Below are positions 1 through 10,206 of a DNA stretch of 25,467 bases, piece by piece. Under the pieces are notes generated by a model, which was not told where the DNA came from, did no database searches, and saw only the letters and a program-made list of their open reading frames with translations. How positions within the stretch are numbered: position 1 is the stretch's first letter; each line of letters opens with the position of its first letter. A program made the translations under genes and the position numbers. The DNA is from Fennellomyces sp. T-0311 (Eukaryota; Mucoromycota; Mucoromycetes; Mucorales; Lichtheimiaceae): assembly GCA_025266875.1 (NCBI GenBank), contig JALLLT010000122.1, positions 1-25,467 on the forward strand. The letters are read 5' to 3'.

Positions 1-1140
1 ACCTAGGAGCAAGAAGCACCGAGTGACAATTATTAGCAACAGGGTGCCAATCAAAGAAATTTGCAACACATACCATTTCCACCTTGCTCACCTCGACTAC
101 CATTGTGCTTGGACCGTTTGCGCGATGGTTTGGGTGGTGGGAGGCTTTCTTCCTCATCCGATTGTTGGACATCTGGGAGAGGAAGAGAGAGTACAGGAGA
201 AACATTCGTTCCTTGAATCGACAATTCTCTAAAGTATATATATGCATTTAGTACATGCCTCATTTATAGCCATTGCAGTCATTAGGACTTTTAGTAGCAC
301 TTACCCCTCCTCTCTCTCGTCTTCTGCAATAGCAGCTGCGAGCTCCCTGGTGCCCTCTGCAGCTGGGTGGCCTTCCGCGCATGGTGATCGCGGACCAGCT
401 TCTTCTGCTGGTACTTCTGGACCCACTGCTGGTGGTAGGGAGATCTCTGCATCAATATGAGGGTGAATTTGAGACCTCTCATACAAAGTATAGCTTACCA
501 GCCGGTCCCGTTGCACTCTTCTTGTATGGCTTCCAAAATTTTCTCAAGAAGAGACGAGCACCCCAGGAACCATTACACATGGAAAGTGGTAGAAATCTTG
601 CTGTAGCCCTTTCAAAATCTGCCATGGCGCCTAGCTGCAGCTCATCTGGTACTTCGCGCCAGAGATCAGGAACCTCACCCATTTTTTCAAGGCATTCGTC
701 TCTGAGTCTAGCACCGGCTAACTTTGCGATTGGCCTACAGTTAGATTTCGCTGTCCTGAAGAACTTCGCCTGGTAGTCATCGCCAAGGGCTTGCTTCATA
801 AGATCCTTGTATAGTCCCCAGCTGAACTGTGCGTCCGTGGTTTGACCCCTCTTGTTTTTGACAGTGGGGATCTTCACACAGCGCTCGAGCGGGGGGAAGT
901 AGGCAGCTCCGAAGACGGGAGAAGCTGTCCCCCAAGGGTTGGAGGTGTTCCGTCCTGCTCCTGCGAACCCACATGGCGCACTAGATTGCGAAGCTCTGAA
1001 TGCAAATCACTAATTGCCGTCTTGAGCTCCAATCGCTCTTGTTTCATTTCTGCGATTATGCTTTGGAATGCTTCGCGGTCTTGTTTAGACTTTTTCTTCA
1101 ACTTTTCGTAAGCCTTGGACAGTTTTTCTAATGAAGCCAT
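1..1140 (-). CDS. Second (accessory) gene of element 1: coiled coil + WGAR-motif domain, 3' end outside the window
   Basis: No named family recognised. The start is the ATG at 1140. Residues 1-65 are a Lys/Glu-rich coiled coil. The conserved domain lies at about 950-500 and ends in FLPLSMC...WGARLFLRK, matching EFPLVAC...WGARLLMRK in the partner gene of element 2. It continues through introns 447-498 (52 nt) and 229-304 (76 nt) into an acidic exon (305-446) and a Ser/Pro/Lys-Arg exon containing KPSRKRSK, with a further acceptor at 3-5. These introns keep phase. The frame changes between the coiled coil and the domain (about 880-1040). This could be a weakly bordered intron (for example GTGATT...GCAG) or a one-base indel, so the gene may be broken. 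It lies downstream of the transposase on the same strand, and is likely a DNA-binding helper of transposition (inference). Confidence 0.6.
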
Positions 1141-1407
1141 GGTGAGTAAGTACTTATTTGAGTAAGGTGAAAGAACCAGAAGGAGCAGAGAAGAGAGTAC
1201 GTAGGCAAGTGTTACTGATTGACATAAGCCATATTAGGAAGTTGGTAAACAACGCACCATATGTGGGACAGTGACCAGTCAAGTTACGTTATTCTGGTCA
1301 ATCATACGTACATAGAGAACAACTCGTTTGAAATAATACTTATATTGTTATATATATGTGTGGGTTATGTCATGATTCTAAATTAATATCTGATCAGCGG
1401 TTTCTAT
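1141..1407. other. Spacer between the two genes of element 1
   Basis: 267 AT-rich bases between the transposase stop and the accessory start, both on the minus strand. They must contain the transposase 3' end and the accessory promoter. I see no convincing TATA box or open frame. Confidence 0.4.
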
Positions 1408-4400
1408 CTAGTTGTATAACAAGTCGGGATCGAAGATGAGCTGAGACTTATCCGAGGCTGGGTTATGTGGATAGAAGATATACTGTCGCCCGTTATCTGA
1501 CTCTGCCCGTCCAGCAGGAGAAACGATTGACTTAATGTCAACAACCATTGGTTTTGTTTGAGTAGAGGCTGTCTTGTAAGGCCATATATCACTCATTCGG
1601 ATCCGAACTGTATTGACAACTGCAAGCAGTGCCTGGTCATCTCCTCGCTTATGACGGAAAAAGCATAAAATGTCACCGAAATAAGTAACATACTGCATGT
1701 CCTTTCTCTTTGATCTGCTTCGGTCCATGTTGAGCTTCACCCATAAGCGAACGAAAGAGTTGTTTTGTGACCTGTGGGCATTCTCTCTACCAAAAGTGCT
1801 TCCCCAAATATTATTATCCACCCAGCATCGACTTGCAACTCGGATAGATTCCGTACGCGCCACGGCGACATTTCTGTAAGTGCCTAAACGATTTGCCCAG
1901 TAGAATACAAGGGCATTTTCGATACCTAATTGGCCAATGGTTTTTTCATCGTAAGGGCCCCAGAGCTCTCCCAGATCGGGATCCAGCAACGTTATTACAT
2001 CCGGCGTTCGTCGTGGTTTAGCAGCAGGTTCGTTTCGTTTAGCATATCTGATAGCAGCCAGAGCAACAACCACATTTTGCGAATTGGCCACAGGATCCTT
2101 CTTTGACGTGATATTTCGCTTGATCTCGCCTATTGTCCTTTCCATTGCAAACGCTGCATATACAGGCAGAGGTCCCATGAACTGGATTACCTTAGACAAG
2201 TGCAAGAGATAATGCTGAGATATAGTGAAGACCTTAACGCTGATTTTTTCTTCATCATGGAACTTCAAGAGAGAGCGCAACCAGATCAAAGAATGCTTCT
2301 TGATGTCCTTGATGTCTTCTCCAGTAACCTTTCGACGGCACGCAAGGTTGTACAGGGTTACCAGGGATATCACCGCATTTTTCGCTTCAATATCGTGGAT
2401 GTGCTCCAACACCAGTGTCGGTACGATATAGCGCATAAAGTAGATCCATTCCACTGCTTTAAAAAAGCCAGCCTTCTTTGAAATGTTACCACAAATACCT
2501 GCGAATCCACTAGGAACTAATGACTTGGATCTTTCCATGGAAATACCAATCTTTGACAGTGTAGCAGGCGGTAAGTAGAATGGGTTGTTGGCCTTCCCGA
2601 ATCTCCCATTAAGAAGCTTGTAGAACTGCCGTCCAACTCCTGGGCCAAGAAGGTGCATCAGATCAATAGGGTAGAAGAAAGGGCTATGGAACGATGGAAG
2701 CATAGCCAAGATGGATCCTCTGATGTCCTTTTCTGCTATCGTTGCTGTTGCCTCAGCTTCAACAGAGCCGTCGTCTGTCACCGACATTTCAGTACCCGAA
2801 TCATCAAGATCTGATTCTTCTGATTCAGGCTGCTCTGAAACATGAGGTTGTTCAGACGGATCAGCTTTTGGGCAGAAGGTTTGGTTTGCTCGTAAAGGAG
2901 ACATAGATGCGCCTTCGGGTGGAGGCATGAATACCATCCGGTTTTCCCTTCTTTCGCCGTAAACTTCGCAAAATCTGCATCCATAATGTGCCATGTGTCC
3001 TCTATGTCCACACATCTTCGCCACTGCTGGTATATCACCGCCAGCAAACAAAAGAATCGCCTTAAATCCGATTTCCTTCTTATCGTTGGTCTTGACAGAC
3101 ATTCCTTGTGTGCCTAGTGTAGTTAGCTCATCAATGACCGGTGACAGAAAGCTGAACAAATCCTTCGGCTGCTGCAATCCAGGTACTACACACGTTTGGA
3201 GCATGTACTTGTTTTCATATCGAATGGATGGAGGAAGGTTGAAGATGATAAAATGAACGATCGTCATGGACCGTCCTCCGTTCTTGAATGGATTGAATCC
3301 GTCAGTGTACATGCCCAGATGAATCGTGTTGTTATCAGTGCGTTGGTAGCGTTGAAGCAACTTGAAGGCTTCTCCATCGAAGATGTCTGCCTTCGCTTCT
3401 TCATTGCTTGGCACGCCTGAGATGAAATGCTTTCTCACTTCCTGATCGTTCAACATGAGTGCGAGCTGTTTCGCCAAGGACAAGTACTTCATCTTCTGCT
3501 GCGGCTCCAAGCGGGTTTTGTCTTTAAAGCGGTCTTTTTTACAGTGCAAGCACTGTTCATCCGGATCGCAACGAGGTTTGGTAAACAGCATACATCCGTC
3601 GGGACACATATCATAGACTTCTGGCTGGAGAGGGTACTGCTTCAACAAAGACTCCTTCGCCTTGTAATTGCTTGGCAGCGCTGGAAGATAGCCATGGATG
3701 TACTCGTTGAAACGATCAGTCATCTTTTCCATAAAGCGGCGAGGAACCTTGTACTCTAAACCAAGTTGATATAGGTCAGTGGAGAGTGCTACATTTTTTT
3801 CGATCGTCAGCTTCACGCGTGAGGAAAAATCGAATGTTGTATTCAGATTCGTATTGGCGGTGGTCGAGAATGGAGCGGGTACCGAGGACGCATCAGTGAT
3901 TCCCAATCCCGGTGTATCATCATATCCATCGGTGTCCGATAAGGAGCCCTCTTCCGATAAAGTCGCCACCGCCTCCTCCTCGAGAGGTGCAGCGAATTCG
4001 TCGTCGTCATCTTCATCAATGGCGGGACCGCTCGCCACAGCATTACCTTGACCAGGTCTTGCGCCCTGTGCTATCTGTGTGTCATCCTCGAGTGGTGGTG
4101 ATGGTGCTAGTGACTCACCCAAGTCCATATCCACATCATCCCCAAGATCGTACATCTGTTCAGTGGAAAGTGCAGTATGTCTTCCAGCATTGATGGATAC
4201 ATCGTGTTGCGCTTCCTATTGGCAACCTTAGCGCTTCTGTGGCAAGGAGCGGAAAACATGGTGATCTTACGTTAGAAACACTGATGCTGTGAACCCTGGA
4301 ATCGATTTCCTCGTAGATGCGTCTGGCCATCACATCGCCACATTCTTCTAAATGCTGCGCTTTCGGTGTGGTTTGATTGTTGAACCAGGTACCACAGAAA

Positions 4401-4432
4401 TCGCAATGGTATTCGAAATTTTTTGAAGACAT
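1408..4432 (-). CDS. Tnp2-type (CACTA/Plavaka) DDE transposase of element 1, two exons, about 989 aa
   Basis: Predicted to cut and join the ends of element 1. Exon 1 (4432-4271, 54 aa) starts at ATG and holds a C2H2-like finger (CDFC...HLEEC). A 55-nt intron (4216-4270; GTAAGA...AATAG) leads in phase to exon 2 (4215-1408). In order: an acidic, disordered stretch to about residue 170; a zinc ribbon (CPDGC...CLHC) near 255; the transposase core with YTDGFNPF near 360, NLPPSIRYENKYML, then GGDIPAVAKMCGH with CRFC near 445; DLMHLLGPG near 575; and FAMERTIGEIKR near 745. These are family hallmarks of Tnp2 (Transposase_21). No internal stops, and the length agrees with the two other copies in the window (about 924 and 996 aa), so it could be active. 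It shares its orientation with the accessory gene downstream. Confidence 0.88.
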
Positions 4433-4591
4433 GGCTGAAAAAAGGTTCAGGTGATGTGCCTGAGTGTTGAGTTTATGTTTAAAAAAGCGCACAGTTTGTG
4501 TGCAGTAAATGTTCAAAAAGCACACATTTTCTGCACATTGAACACAACTAGCACACTTTTGGAAGTTTTTGCACAAATTTTTCCCATGGTG
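4433..4591 (-). repeat. Right terminus of element 1 with TGTGC subterminal repeats
   Basis: Between the terminal CACCATGGGAAAAA and the transposase ATG, the minus strand carries at least five spaced TGTGC words, several followed by a T or A run (TTGTGCAAAAAC, GTGTGCTAG, ATGTGCAG, TGTGTGCTTTTTGAAC, TGTGCGCTTTTTTAAAC). Clustered short repeats just inside the ends are typical binding sites in CACTA elements. The opposite end is not in the window, so symmetry cannot be tested. Confidence 0.6.
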
Positions 4592-6706
4592 ATAGAGCAT
4601 AGCTTCAGGAAGCGGACAAGATGCTGTATGAGGAATAGCAGCATTTGCATCAAGTAAAGGTTGTAATGCAGCAACGAATTTTGCATGTTCTTCGGGAGTG
4701 CCTGCTGGAGAATTGCTAGGCTCATGCAAGAAAGTAGTAGCCGGAGCTAAAGGTCTGTTGGGTTTGTGCCAGCAATAGGCGAGACCTTGCAAGTAGATAC
4801 CAATGTGAGGCATAAGATCAGCACCGATAGAAATATCAGCATCAGCATTGAAGTCCATGACTTCGAAAGTGTGAACAGTAGTGTAGCCGTTATGAGAAAT
4901 CTTTATTTGGACGGATCCAATTCTATCTATCTGTAGCCCGGGGGCCACGAGACCAATCTTGCCAACGGATGGCGTAACCAAAAGACCAAGACGAGAGGCC
5001 AAGGAAGGACTGATTGCGCTAAACGTAGCACCAGAATCGACAAAGCCGAAGGTGTTTCTGTTTTGAATAGACAGACAGGTATAAAAAGATTTAGTGTTTA
5101 TGAAAGAACGTTTCACAAGCTTGGTAGATGGCTTACACTGAGAGCAGGCGTCGCGTAGAGCGGGCTCCACGTCGGACATGACGACATCCTCAGATGCCGC
5201 GGACGGCGAGGACGAAACTGCGTTGGCAGCAGTGGATGGTGGCTGTGGCGTGGTTGCCACAGGCAAAGGAGAACTGTTAGGCGAATCGCCCAGAACAGGA
5301 GAAGAGGCGGAAGAACTTGGGGCCGGAGCCGAAGTGACTGTGGAAGTGGTGGCTGGGTGGTCAACAGCAAACGCGGCCGAGCGAATTGCAAAATGGTTTA
5401 TTTTGCACTCATGGTCCGGAGACCATGGCTCTTTGCAACGGAAACATTGCTTGCCACGAGGGGACGACGACCCCGAACCAGAAGCAGGAGCAGAACCCGA
5501 CGAAGAAGAAGATGCGGAGTGCTTTGAGACCTTGGCACCAGCAGTGCGAACACGCAGCGAGGAAACTTTACGGCATTCATCCGTGGAATGGAAACAGGTT
5601 CCATGGTAGTCGCAAAACTTGTTTCCTTCTGAAGGCCCAGACTTTTTGGCAGACTTGGCCTTGGATGACGGGGACGGAGCAGACGAGGACGAACCCGGAG
5701 AAGAACGAGTGACAGCGGCATCAAAAACAGCAGCCTGTCGGCTGTGCTGAGAGAGCACCACCTTGCCGTAGAGATTACGGGCTAAGTTGGCAGCCTGGTC
5801 CGTGGAGGCTCGTTGGTCGGCAGCCAAGTGAGCTTGCCCAAGGCTCACGTGCTGGGACAGTTCCGGCAATAAGGAGTTGATATATAGGGCGGCAATGACA
5901 CGATCGTCTTCGCATCCTGCTTCCCGGCGAACCTTGTGGAATCTGTTGGTGAATGCCTTAACCGACTCTGACCGTGACATGCGCATGTTAAACAGTGTTT
6001 GCATGCACTGCGCCTGCCGCTCTGCGTCTTGCACGCCGTACTTGGAGATGATAGTTTTGCGGGCAAAGGACCAAGGCAAGTTGGCATGGGGCTTGAGATG
6101 GTCAATGAACCATGAGCGTTGGTCAGGCGAGAGCATTCTTGGGATTAACCGGCACCAGGATGAATCCAGATCTTGCGCGTGGGACTCAACAATGTCCTCA
6201 AACCTATCTAGGCATTCTTGGACGAAGGCAAAGACAGTCTTGGAGCGATCGAAGGTGTTGCTTGTCCATTGTAACAATGGAAGATCAGAAGGCACCACCA
6301 ATCGGCTGGTTGGTTGCGACACCGAGGAGGTAGGAGTGGGCTGAGCTTTCTTGGTAAGCTTGTCGAGACCAGCCAGAAGGGAGTCCAAGGTGCGATTCGC
6401 CAATTCGTGACGTGATAACACCAGATGGTGTTGCTCAAGAGTGAGATCCGTTCTTGCAAGTTGCGTTGCCCAGTGGATGAGGTTTTGGGTTGCCTTGTCT
6501 ACTGATTCCCGGGCGACTTCAAGTTGGGTGCGATCGGCGTTGGAAGTGTTGGCAACCGGAAGTTGTGGCTCCTCAAGGCCTTGGAGTTGGGCATTGGTAT
6601 CGATGGTCATGGCCTGGGCAGGTCCTTGGTTGTTAACAGAGCGAGGCGAAACAGAGTCAGCTTCTTGGCCAGTGACGGATTGAGCAGGAGAGTTATTGTT
6701 GGACAT
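4592..6706 (-). CDS. Ty3-like retrotransposon gag-protease, interrupted by element 1
   Basis: Gag packages the retroelement RNA and the protease matures the polyprotein. Start is the ATG at 6706. Residues about 130-310 match the retrotransposon Gag core (WCRLIPRML, WSFARKTIISKYG, VKAFTNRFHKVRREAG, IAALYINSLLPEL). Two Cys/His knuckles follow: CDYHGTCFHSTDEC, then CFRCKEPWSPDHEC, the second a form common in Ty3 chromodomain-type elements. The aspartic protease site is FGFVDSGATFSAIS with a following RLGL. After a linker (SCPLPEAML) that normally leads to reverse transcriptase, homology stops at 4591 where element 1 begins, so the rest of pol should lie left of the window. The frame stays open through the junction into transposase exon 1, which I regard as a product of the insertion, not a native fusion. 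Confidence 0.85.
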
Positions 6707-7162
6707 GGTGAGTGTAAAAGAAAAAAATAAATCAGACGAGAATTCGTTGAAAAAAATGTTAAATCAGAGAGAAGCAAGTGTAAAAGACAAATGTGTCAAC
6801 GAGACTCAAAAAGGTAACTGATCTATTTCATATGTTTTGCTCTCTCTATTTATAATAAATGCTTATCCATGATGGGATTTCCTTAAGCCGGTGCTTCCGT
6901 GAGTGATGTGTAATGTCAACCTTATTATCATTGAGCAGTTACGGATCGTGATGATTGATAGGATGAATGCTGACAGAGCATATCCGTGAAGAGACGCGTT
7001 GACCGGAAGGTCGTGTCTATGAGTAACCTGATTGGCTGAGTATTTGGTAAGCATGAAGCTCAACGTTCCGATGTCGGAAGTGGGAAGCGGCGGTAAGGAT
7101 GGAAAGCTCTTATTCGCTGACGGACAGCATAGATGACAAAGAAGCTTGTTAGGGTGTTTTCA
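6707..7162 (-). repeat. Probable 5' LTR and leader of the Ty3-like retrotransposon
   Basis: About 455 non-coding bases upstream of gag. On the minus strand the stretch begins TGAAAACACCC at 7162, exactly where Helitron-like coding sequence starts on the other side, which fits an LTR that begins with TG. A TATAAATA box lies at about 6850 on the minus strand, followed by pyrimidine-rich sequence up to the gag ATG. I cannot place the 3' end of the LTR or a primer-binding site, and the second LTR is outside the window, so the boundaries are tentative. Confidence 0.5.
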
Positions 7163-8273
7163 TGTTGGATACAACAATCTGGACACAAGTGCGTGTTATG
7201 CGTCTGACGACCAATATGCGTGTTCAGCGAGCAGCAGATGATGGTGATGCTGCTGAGGTAGAAGAGTTCACATCCTACCTCTTGCGCGTTGGCGATGGGC
7301 TGGAGCCTACTAATGCCGGCAACGAGATTCAGCTTCCTGATGACTGGTGTCATGCTGTCTCTGGGCAAACTGCCGTTATTCGCAGCCTGTGGCCAAATCT
7401 GAACGAGCTTGCGACGACCACACCAATGGCGCTGATTACCTCTGCAATCTTGACGCCAACCAACGCAGTAGTAGGCTCGCTCAATGACTGTGCGATCGAT
7501 ATGCTGGACGGGGATGCACATATCTTTCGTTCGGTTGACGCGGTGATCGAGACTCCCAACCACATGGAGAACCTCTATCCTCCGGAGTATATCAACTCGA
7601 TCGACCTGCCTCAGCTCCCGCCGCATAGGCTTGCCCTCAAAGTTGGCATGCCTATAATGATGATCCGGAATGTCCACCAAGCACAAGGATTATGTAACGG
7701 AACCCGATTGATTTGCCGACACTTTTTGAGAAATCTGATCGAAGCTGAAATTGCAAACGGCGATCGTGCAGGTCAATATGTTTAAACCTATTTACTTTTT
7801 TGTTCTCTAATCACTTTTTGCTAGGCAACGTTACATATATCCACCGGATCACCATCAACACTGATGACAGCTCTGCCTTGCCCTTCACCATGAGCCGCCA
7901 TCAGTTTCCTGTCCGCCCAGCTTTTGCAATGACCATCAACAAAAGCCAGGGCCAAAGTTTGGAGTGTGTCAGCGTGTACCTCCCAAGCCCTGTCTTTGCA
8001 CACGGCCAGTTGTACGTCGCTCTGTCGCGTGCAACCTCCCGCGCTGGCATTGCTGTTCATTTTTTGGAGGATTCCAACCCCAACCGCATCCTCCCACCTG
8101 CAACCGAACCAAACCCTCCGCCCACAGCAACACGCAACGTGGTGTATCGTGAGGTGTTTGCGGAAAACCCGCTGGCAGCCTTAGAGGTGCGGCGGCCTCA
8201 ACAGCAGCAGCAACAAGAGCAGCCCCAGCAGCAGCCACAAGAGTTGCAACAAGAGCTGCAACAAGAGCAATAG
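7163..8273 (+). pseudogene. Helitron RepHel helicase, C-terminal fragment
   Basis: C-terminal part of the Pif1-like helicase domain of a Helitron rolling-circle transposase. Two exons join across a 53-nt intron (7772-7824, with CTCTAATC before TTGCTAG). Visible motifs are VRVMRLTTNMRV at the start, LNDCAIDML, the motif-IV region KVGMPIMMIRN followed by GLCNGTRLICR, then [15 protein letters not shown] (motif V) and LYVALSRA (motif VI). A Pro- and Gln-rich tail ends at TAG 8273. The Rep nuclease and helicase motifs I-III, which should lie upstream, are absent: the sequence begins abruptly at the retrotransposon LTR border. The truncated protein cannot transpose. Internally it has no stops or frameshifts, so the truncation may be recent. 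Confidence 0.87.
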
Positions 8274-8556
8274 CAGCAACAGCACTAAGTCTGCAATCCA
8301 TTCCTTTCCTATGTTTTCTTCTTCTGCTCCATTATGATCCTTATATGCTTTCTTATGCTTCTGTACATGCCTCATCGATTCTTTTTCTTATGCCTTTCAT
8401 GTTTTTTACGCAATGTCATTACTCGCTCTGCTTGCCTACCTATGCTGCACTTTACGTATATCACAATACAATAATTCTCTCTATGCTGCATTCGGGTGTC
8501 ACGTCCTTCTTAAATAATGTTCCACACGAAAGCTTATTTCCTACTTCTTTCCAAAA

Positions 8557-8897
8557 ATGCCCATTCCTATTTGCGATTCCTGCCAGGGCCCCTTACATGA
8601 GTCTTTGGACGAATGTCCAATGACCCATGAGCTCATTGACGAAGACAGGGACATCTGTCGCTACTGCGGAGAGTTCGATCACGAAGAAGTAGATTGCCCT
8701 CTCAATCAGGATCCGTCGAACGATGAGGCTCCGGTCGAGAATGCTGTGTCGGCTGAGAGCGGTGATTCTGCAGTAAGAAAATACTACGTTGTTTCCCTGT
8801 GCACTTCGTTAACTTTTGCCATGAACTGAAGGAGGAAGACCTGCACCCGTTCTATCAGTCTGCATTCGATGACGCTGAAGAAGAGAATCATCAATAA
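8557..8897 (+). CDS. Small zinc-knuckle protein, two exons, 93 aa
   Basis: Start ATG 8557. Exon 1 (to 8772) carries two Cys/His knuckle-like motifs, CDSCQGPLHESLDEC and CRYCGEFDHEEVDC, the second a good CX2CX4HX4C. Then comes an acidic linker. The frame is stopped unless a 59-nt intron (8773-8831, GTAAGA...CTGAAG) is removed. Exon 2 then gives a 21-residue acidic tail ending at TAA 8895, which overlaps an AATAAA signal. Proteins of this kind bind single-stranded nucleic acid, but no specific family is recognised. It follows the Helitron helicase remnant on the same strand, so it may be captured Helitron cargo or an unrelated short gene. The exon-2 call is moderate, the knuckles are clear. Confidence 0.6.
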
Positions 8898-8941
8898 AAC
8901 AGTTTTTACTGCTTATAAAAGCTCGTGTCTAGGCATTTAAG

Positions 8942-8994
8942 ATGGCCGAGTCGTCACCTGTCGAGCAAAGCGAGACAGGTGACGACTCGGCCAT
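8942..8994. repeat. Perfect hairpin, 21-bp arms with an 11-nt loop
   Basis: The left arm 8942-8962 (ATGGCCGAG...CACCTGTC) is the exact reverse complement of 8974-8994. The loop is GAGCAAAGCGA. Flanking ATTTAA (left) and TTTAAAT (right) could extend the stem past a small bulge. The right arm contains GCGAGACAGGTGACG, which recurs in every unit of the tandem array that follows, so the hairpin and the array share an origin. Confidence 0.9.
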
Positions 8995-9005
8995 AAAGTT
9001 TAAAT

Positions 9006-10070
9006 GATGAGCCGGCTCACCGTTGAATGACCCGCAGCGCAGCGAAGGGGATCATTTAGGCGAGCGTAGTGAGACAGGTGACGTGCTCATAATGATATAC
9101 ACAATAGCATTCCAATAGGGTTTAGGGTGTAGTTAGTCATTGAGGGTATAGTTAGTATCAGTGCAGCTTTGTCAGCGTGCAATATACACTTATAATTCAA
9201 GCGGAATTATCAAACATTGTCATCTATCTAACTCAACCAGGTGAACTGATGTGTCTTTACTATGAATAACAAGCATGATGAGCCGGCTCACCGTTGAATG
9301 ACCCGAAGCGTAGCGAAGGGGATCATTTAGTCGAGCGTAGCGAGACAGGTGACGTGCTCCTTAACAAAATAATAAGCATAATAATATATACAACAGCATT
9401 CCAATAGGGTTTAGGGTGTAGTTAATGACAATGTAGCCTTGCCAGTGCGCAATATACATTTGCTTTCCAAGCCAAGTGATCCGACATTGTCATCTATCTA
9501 ACCGAACCTGGTGAATCAATGTGTCTTTACTACGTAGAACAAGCAGGATGAGCCGGCTCACCGTTGGATGACCCGAAGCGCAGCGAAGGGGATCATTTAG
9601 TCGAGCGTAGCGAGACAGGTGACGTGCTCCTTAACAAAATAATAAGCATAATAATATATACAACAGCATTCCAATAGGGTTTAGGGTGTAGTTAATGACA
9701 ATGTAGCCTTGCCAGTGCGCAATATACATTTGCTTTCCAAGCCAAGTGATCCGACATTGTCATCTATCTAACCGAACCTGGTGAATCAATGTGTCTTTAC
9801 TACGTAGAACAAGCAGGATGAGCCGGCTCACCGTTGGATGACCCGAAGCGCAGCGAAGGGGATCATTCAGTCGAGCGTAGCGAGACAGGTGACGTGCTCC
9901 TAACCACAGTAACATACACAATAGCATTCCAATAGGGTTTAGGGCGTAGTTAACCATTTAGGGTGTAGTTAGTGCCAATGCAGCTTTGCCATCGTGCAAT
10001 ATACAGCGGCCTTTCAAACTGAATTATCAAACATTGCCTTCCAAACAAATTATCAAACATTGCCTCTCAA
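9006..10070. repeat. Tandem array, four copies of a unit of about 270 bp
   Basis: Units start with GATGAGCCGGCTCACCG at 9006, 9277, 9547 and 9817 (spacing 271, 270, 270). Copies 2 and 3 are nearly identical, copies 1 and 4 are more diverged, and copy 4 decays after about 10030. Each unit holds the palindrome GAGCCGGCTC, two imperfect hairpins with loops GAAGCGNAGCGAA and GAGCGTAGCGA (TAGTGA in copy 1), and a TAGGGTTTAGGG stretch resembling telomeric repeat. No coding frame is supported. Confidence 0.93.
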
Positions 10071-10091
10071 AACACACCCGAGCGGAGCGAA

Positions 10092-10177
10092 ATAAAGTGC
10101 AGCCCAAAGGGTGCAGTGACACGCAGCGCAGCGGAGGGGCTCACAAACCCTGCAGCGAAGCGAAGGCTGCACTTTAT
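10092..10177. repeat. Nested hairpin of 86 bp
   Basis: Outer 13-bp perfect arms ATAAAGTGCAGCC (10092-10104) and GGCTGCACTTTAT (10165-10177). Inside, GGGT-GCA-GTGA pairs with TCAC-AA-ACCC. The apex contains ACGCAGCGCAGCGGA and a side segment GCAGCGAAGCGAA, the same AGCGNAGCG word found in the other hairpins of this region. An additional GAGCGGAGCGA lies just left at 10080-10090. Confidence 0.8.
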
Positions 10178-10206
10178 ATATACATGTATATAATTACGCT
10201 TTATAG

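Larger units (their letters stand above)
1..4591 (-). mobile_element. Element 1: CACTA-like (Tnp2/Plavaka-type) DNA transposon, left end outside the window
   Basis: Holds a Tnp2-type transposase gene (1408-4432) and a second gene (1-1140), both on the minus strand. The right border is read at 4591: on the minus strand the element starts CACCATGGGAAAAATTTG, close to the starts of element 2 (CACCATAGAAAAAAAAT) and element 3 (CACAGTGGAAAAAAACG). The three bases outside are ATA on the plus strand (TAT on the minus), the same kind of triplet that flanks the other two elements. It interrupts a retrotransposon gag-protease frame at exactly this point. The other terminus and the second copy of the target triplet lie left of position 1 and cannot be checked. 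Confidence 0.8.

Noticed and set aside
5178..5609. Plus-strand frame over gag-protease
   Set aside because: Low-complexity mirror of the Ser/Pro-rich minus-strand gag linker.
4160..6706. An 848-codon frame as one native gene
   Set aside because: It crosses the CACCATGG terminus of element 1 at 4591. The two halves belong to different elements.
7060..7686. Minus-strand frame opposite the Helitron fragment
   Set aside because: Shadow of a gene with clear helicase motifs, and it runs across the LTR border.
9094..9110. ATACACAATAG in the array as a CACNNTAG transposon end
   Set aside because: Lacks the A-run that follows in real ends, and occurs in only some array units.
9006..10070. CRISPR-like array
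   Set aside because: Units are about 270 bp with no short constant repeats and unique spacers, in a eukaryotic context.
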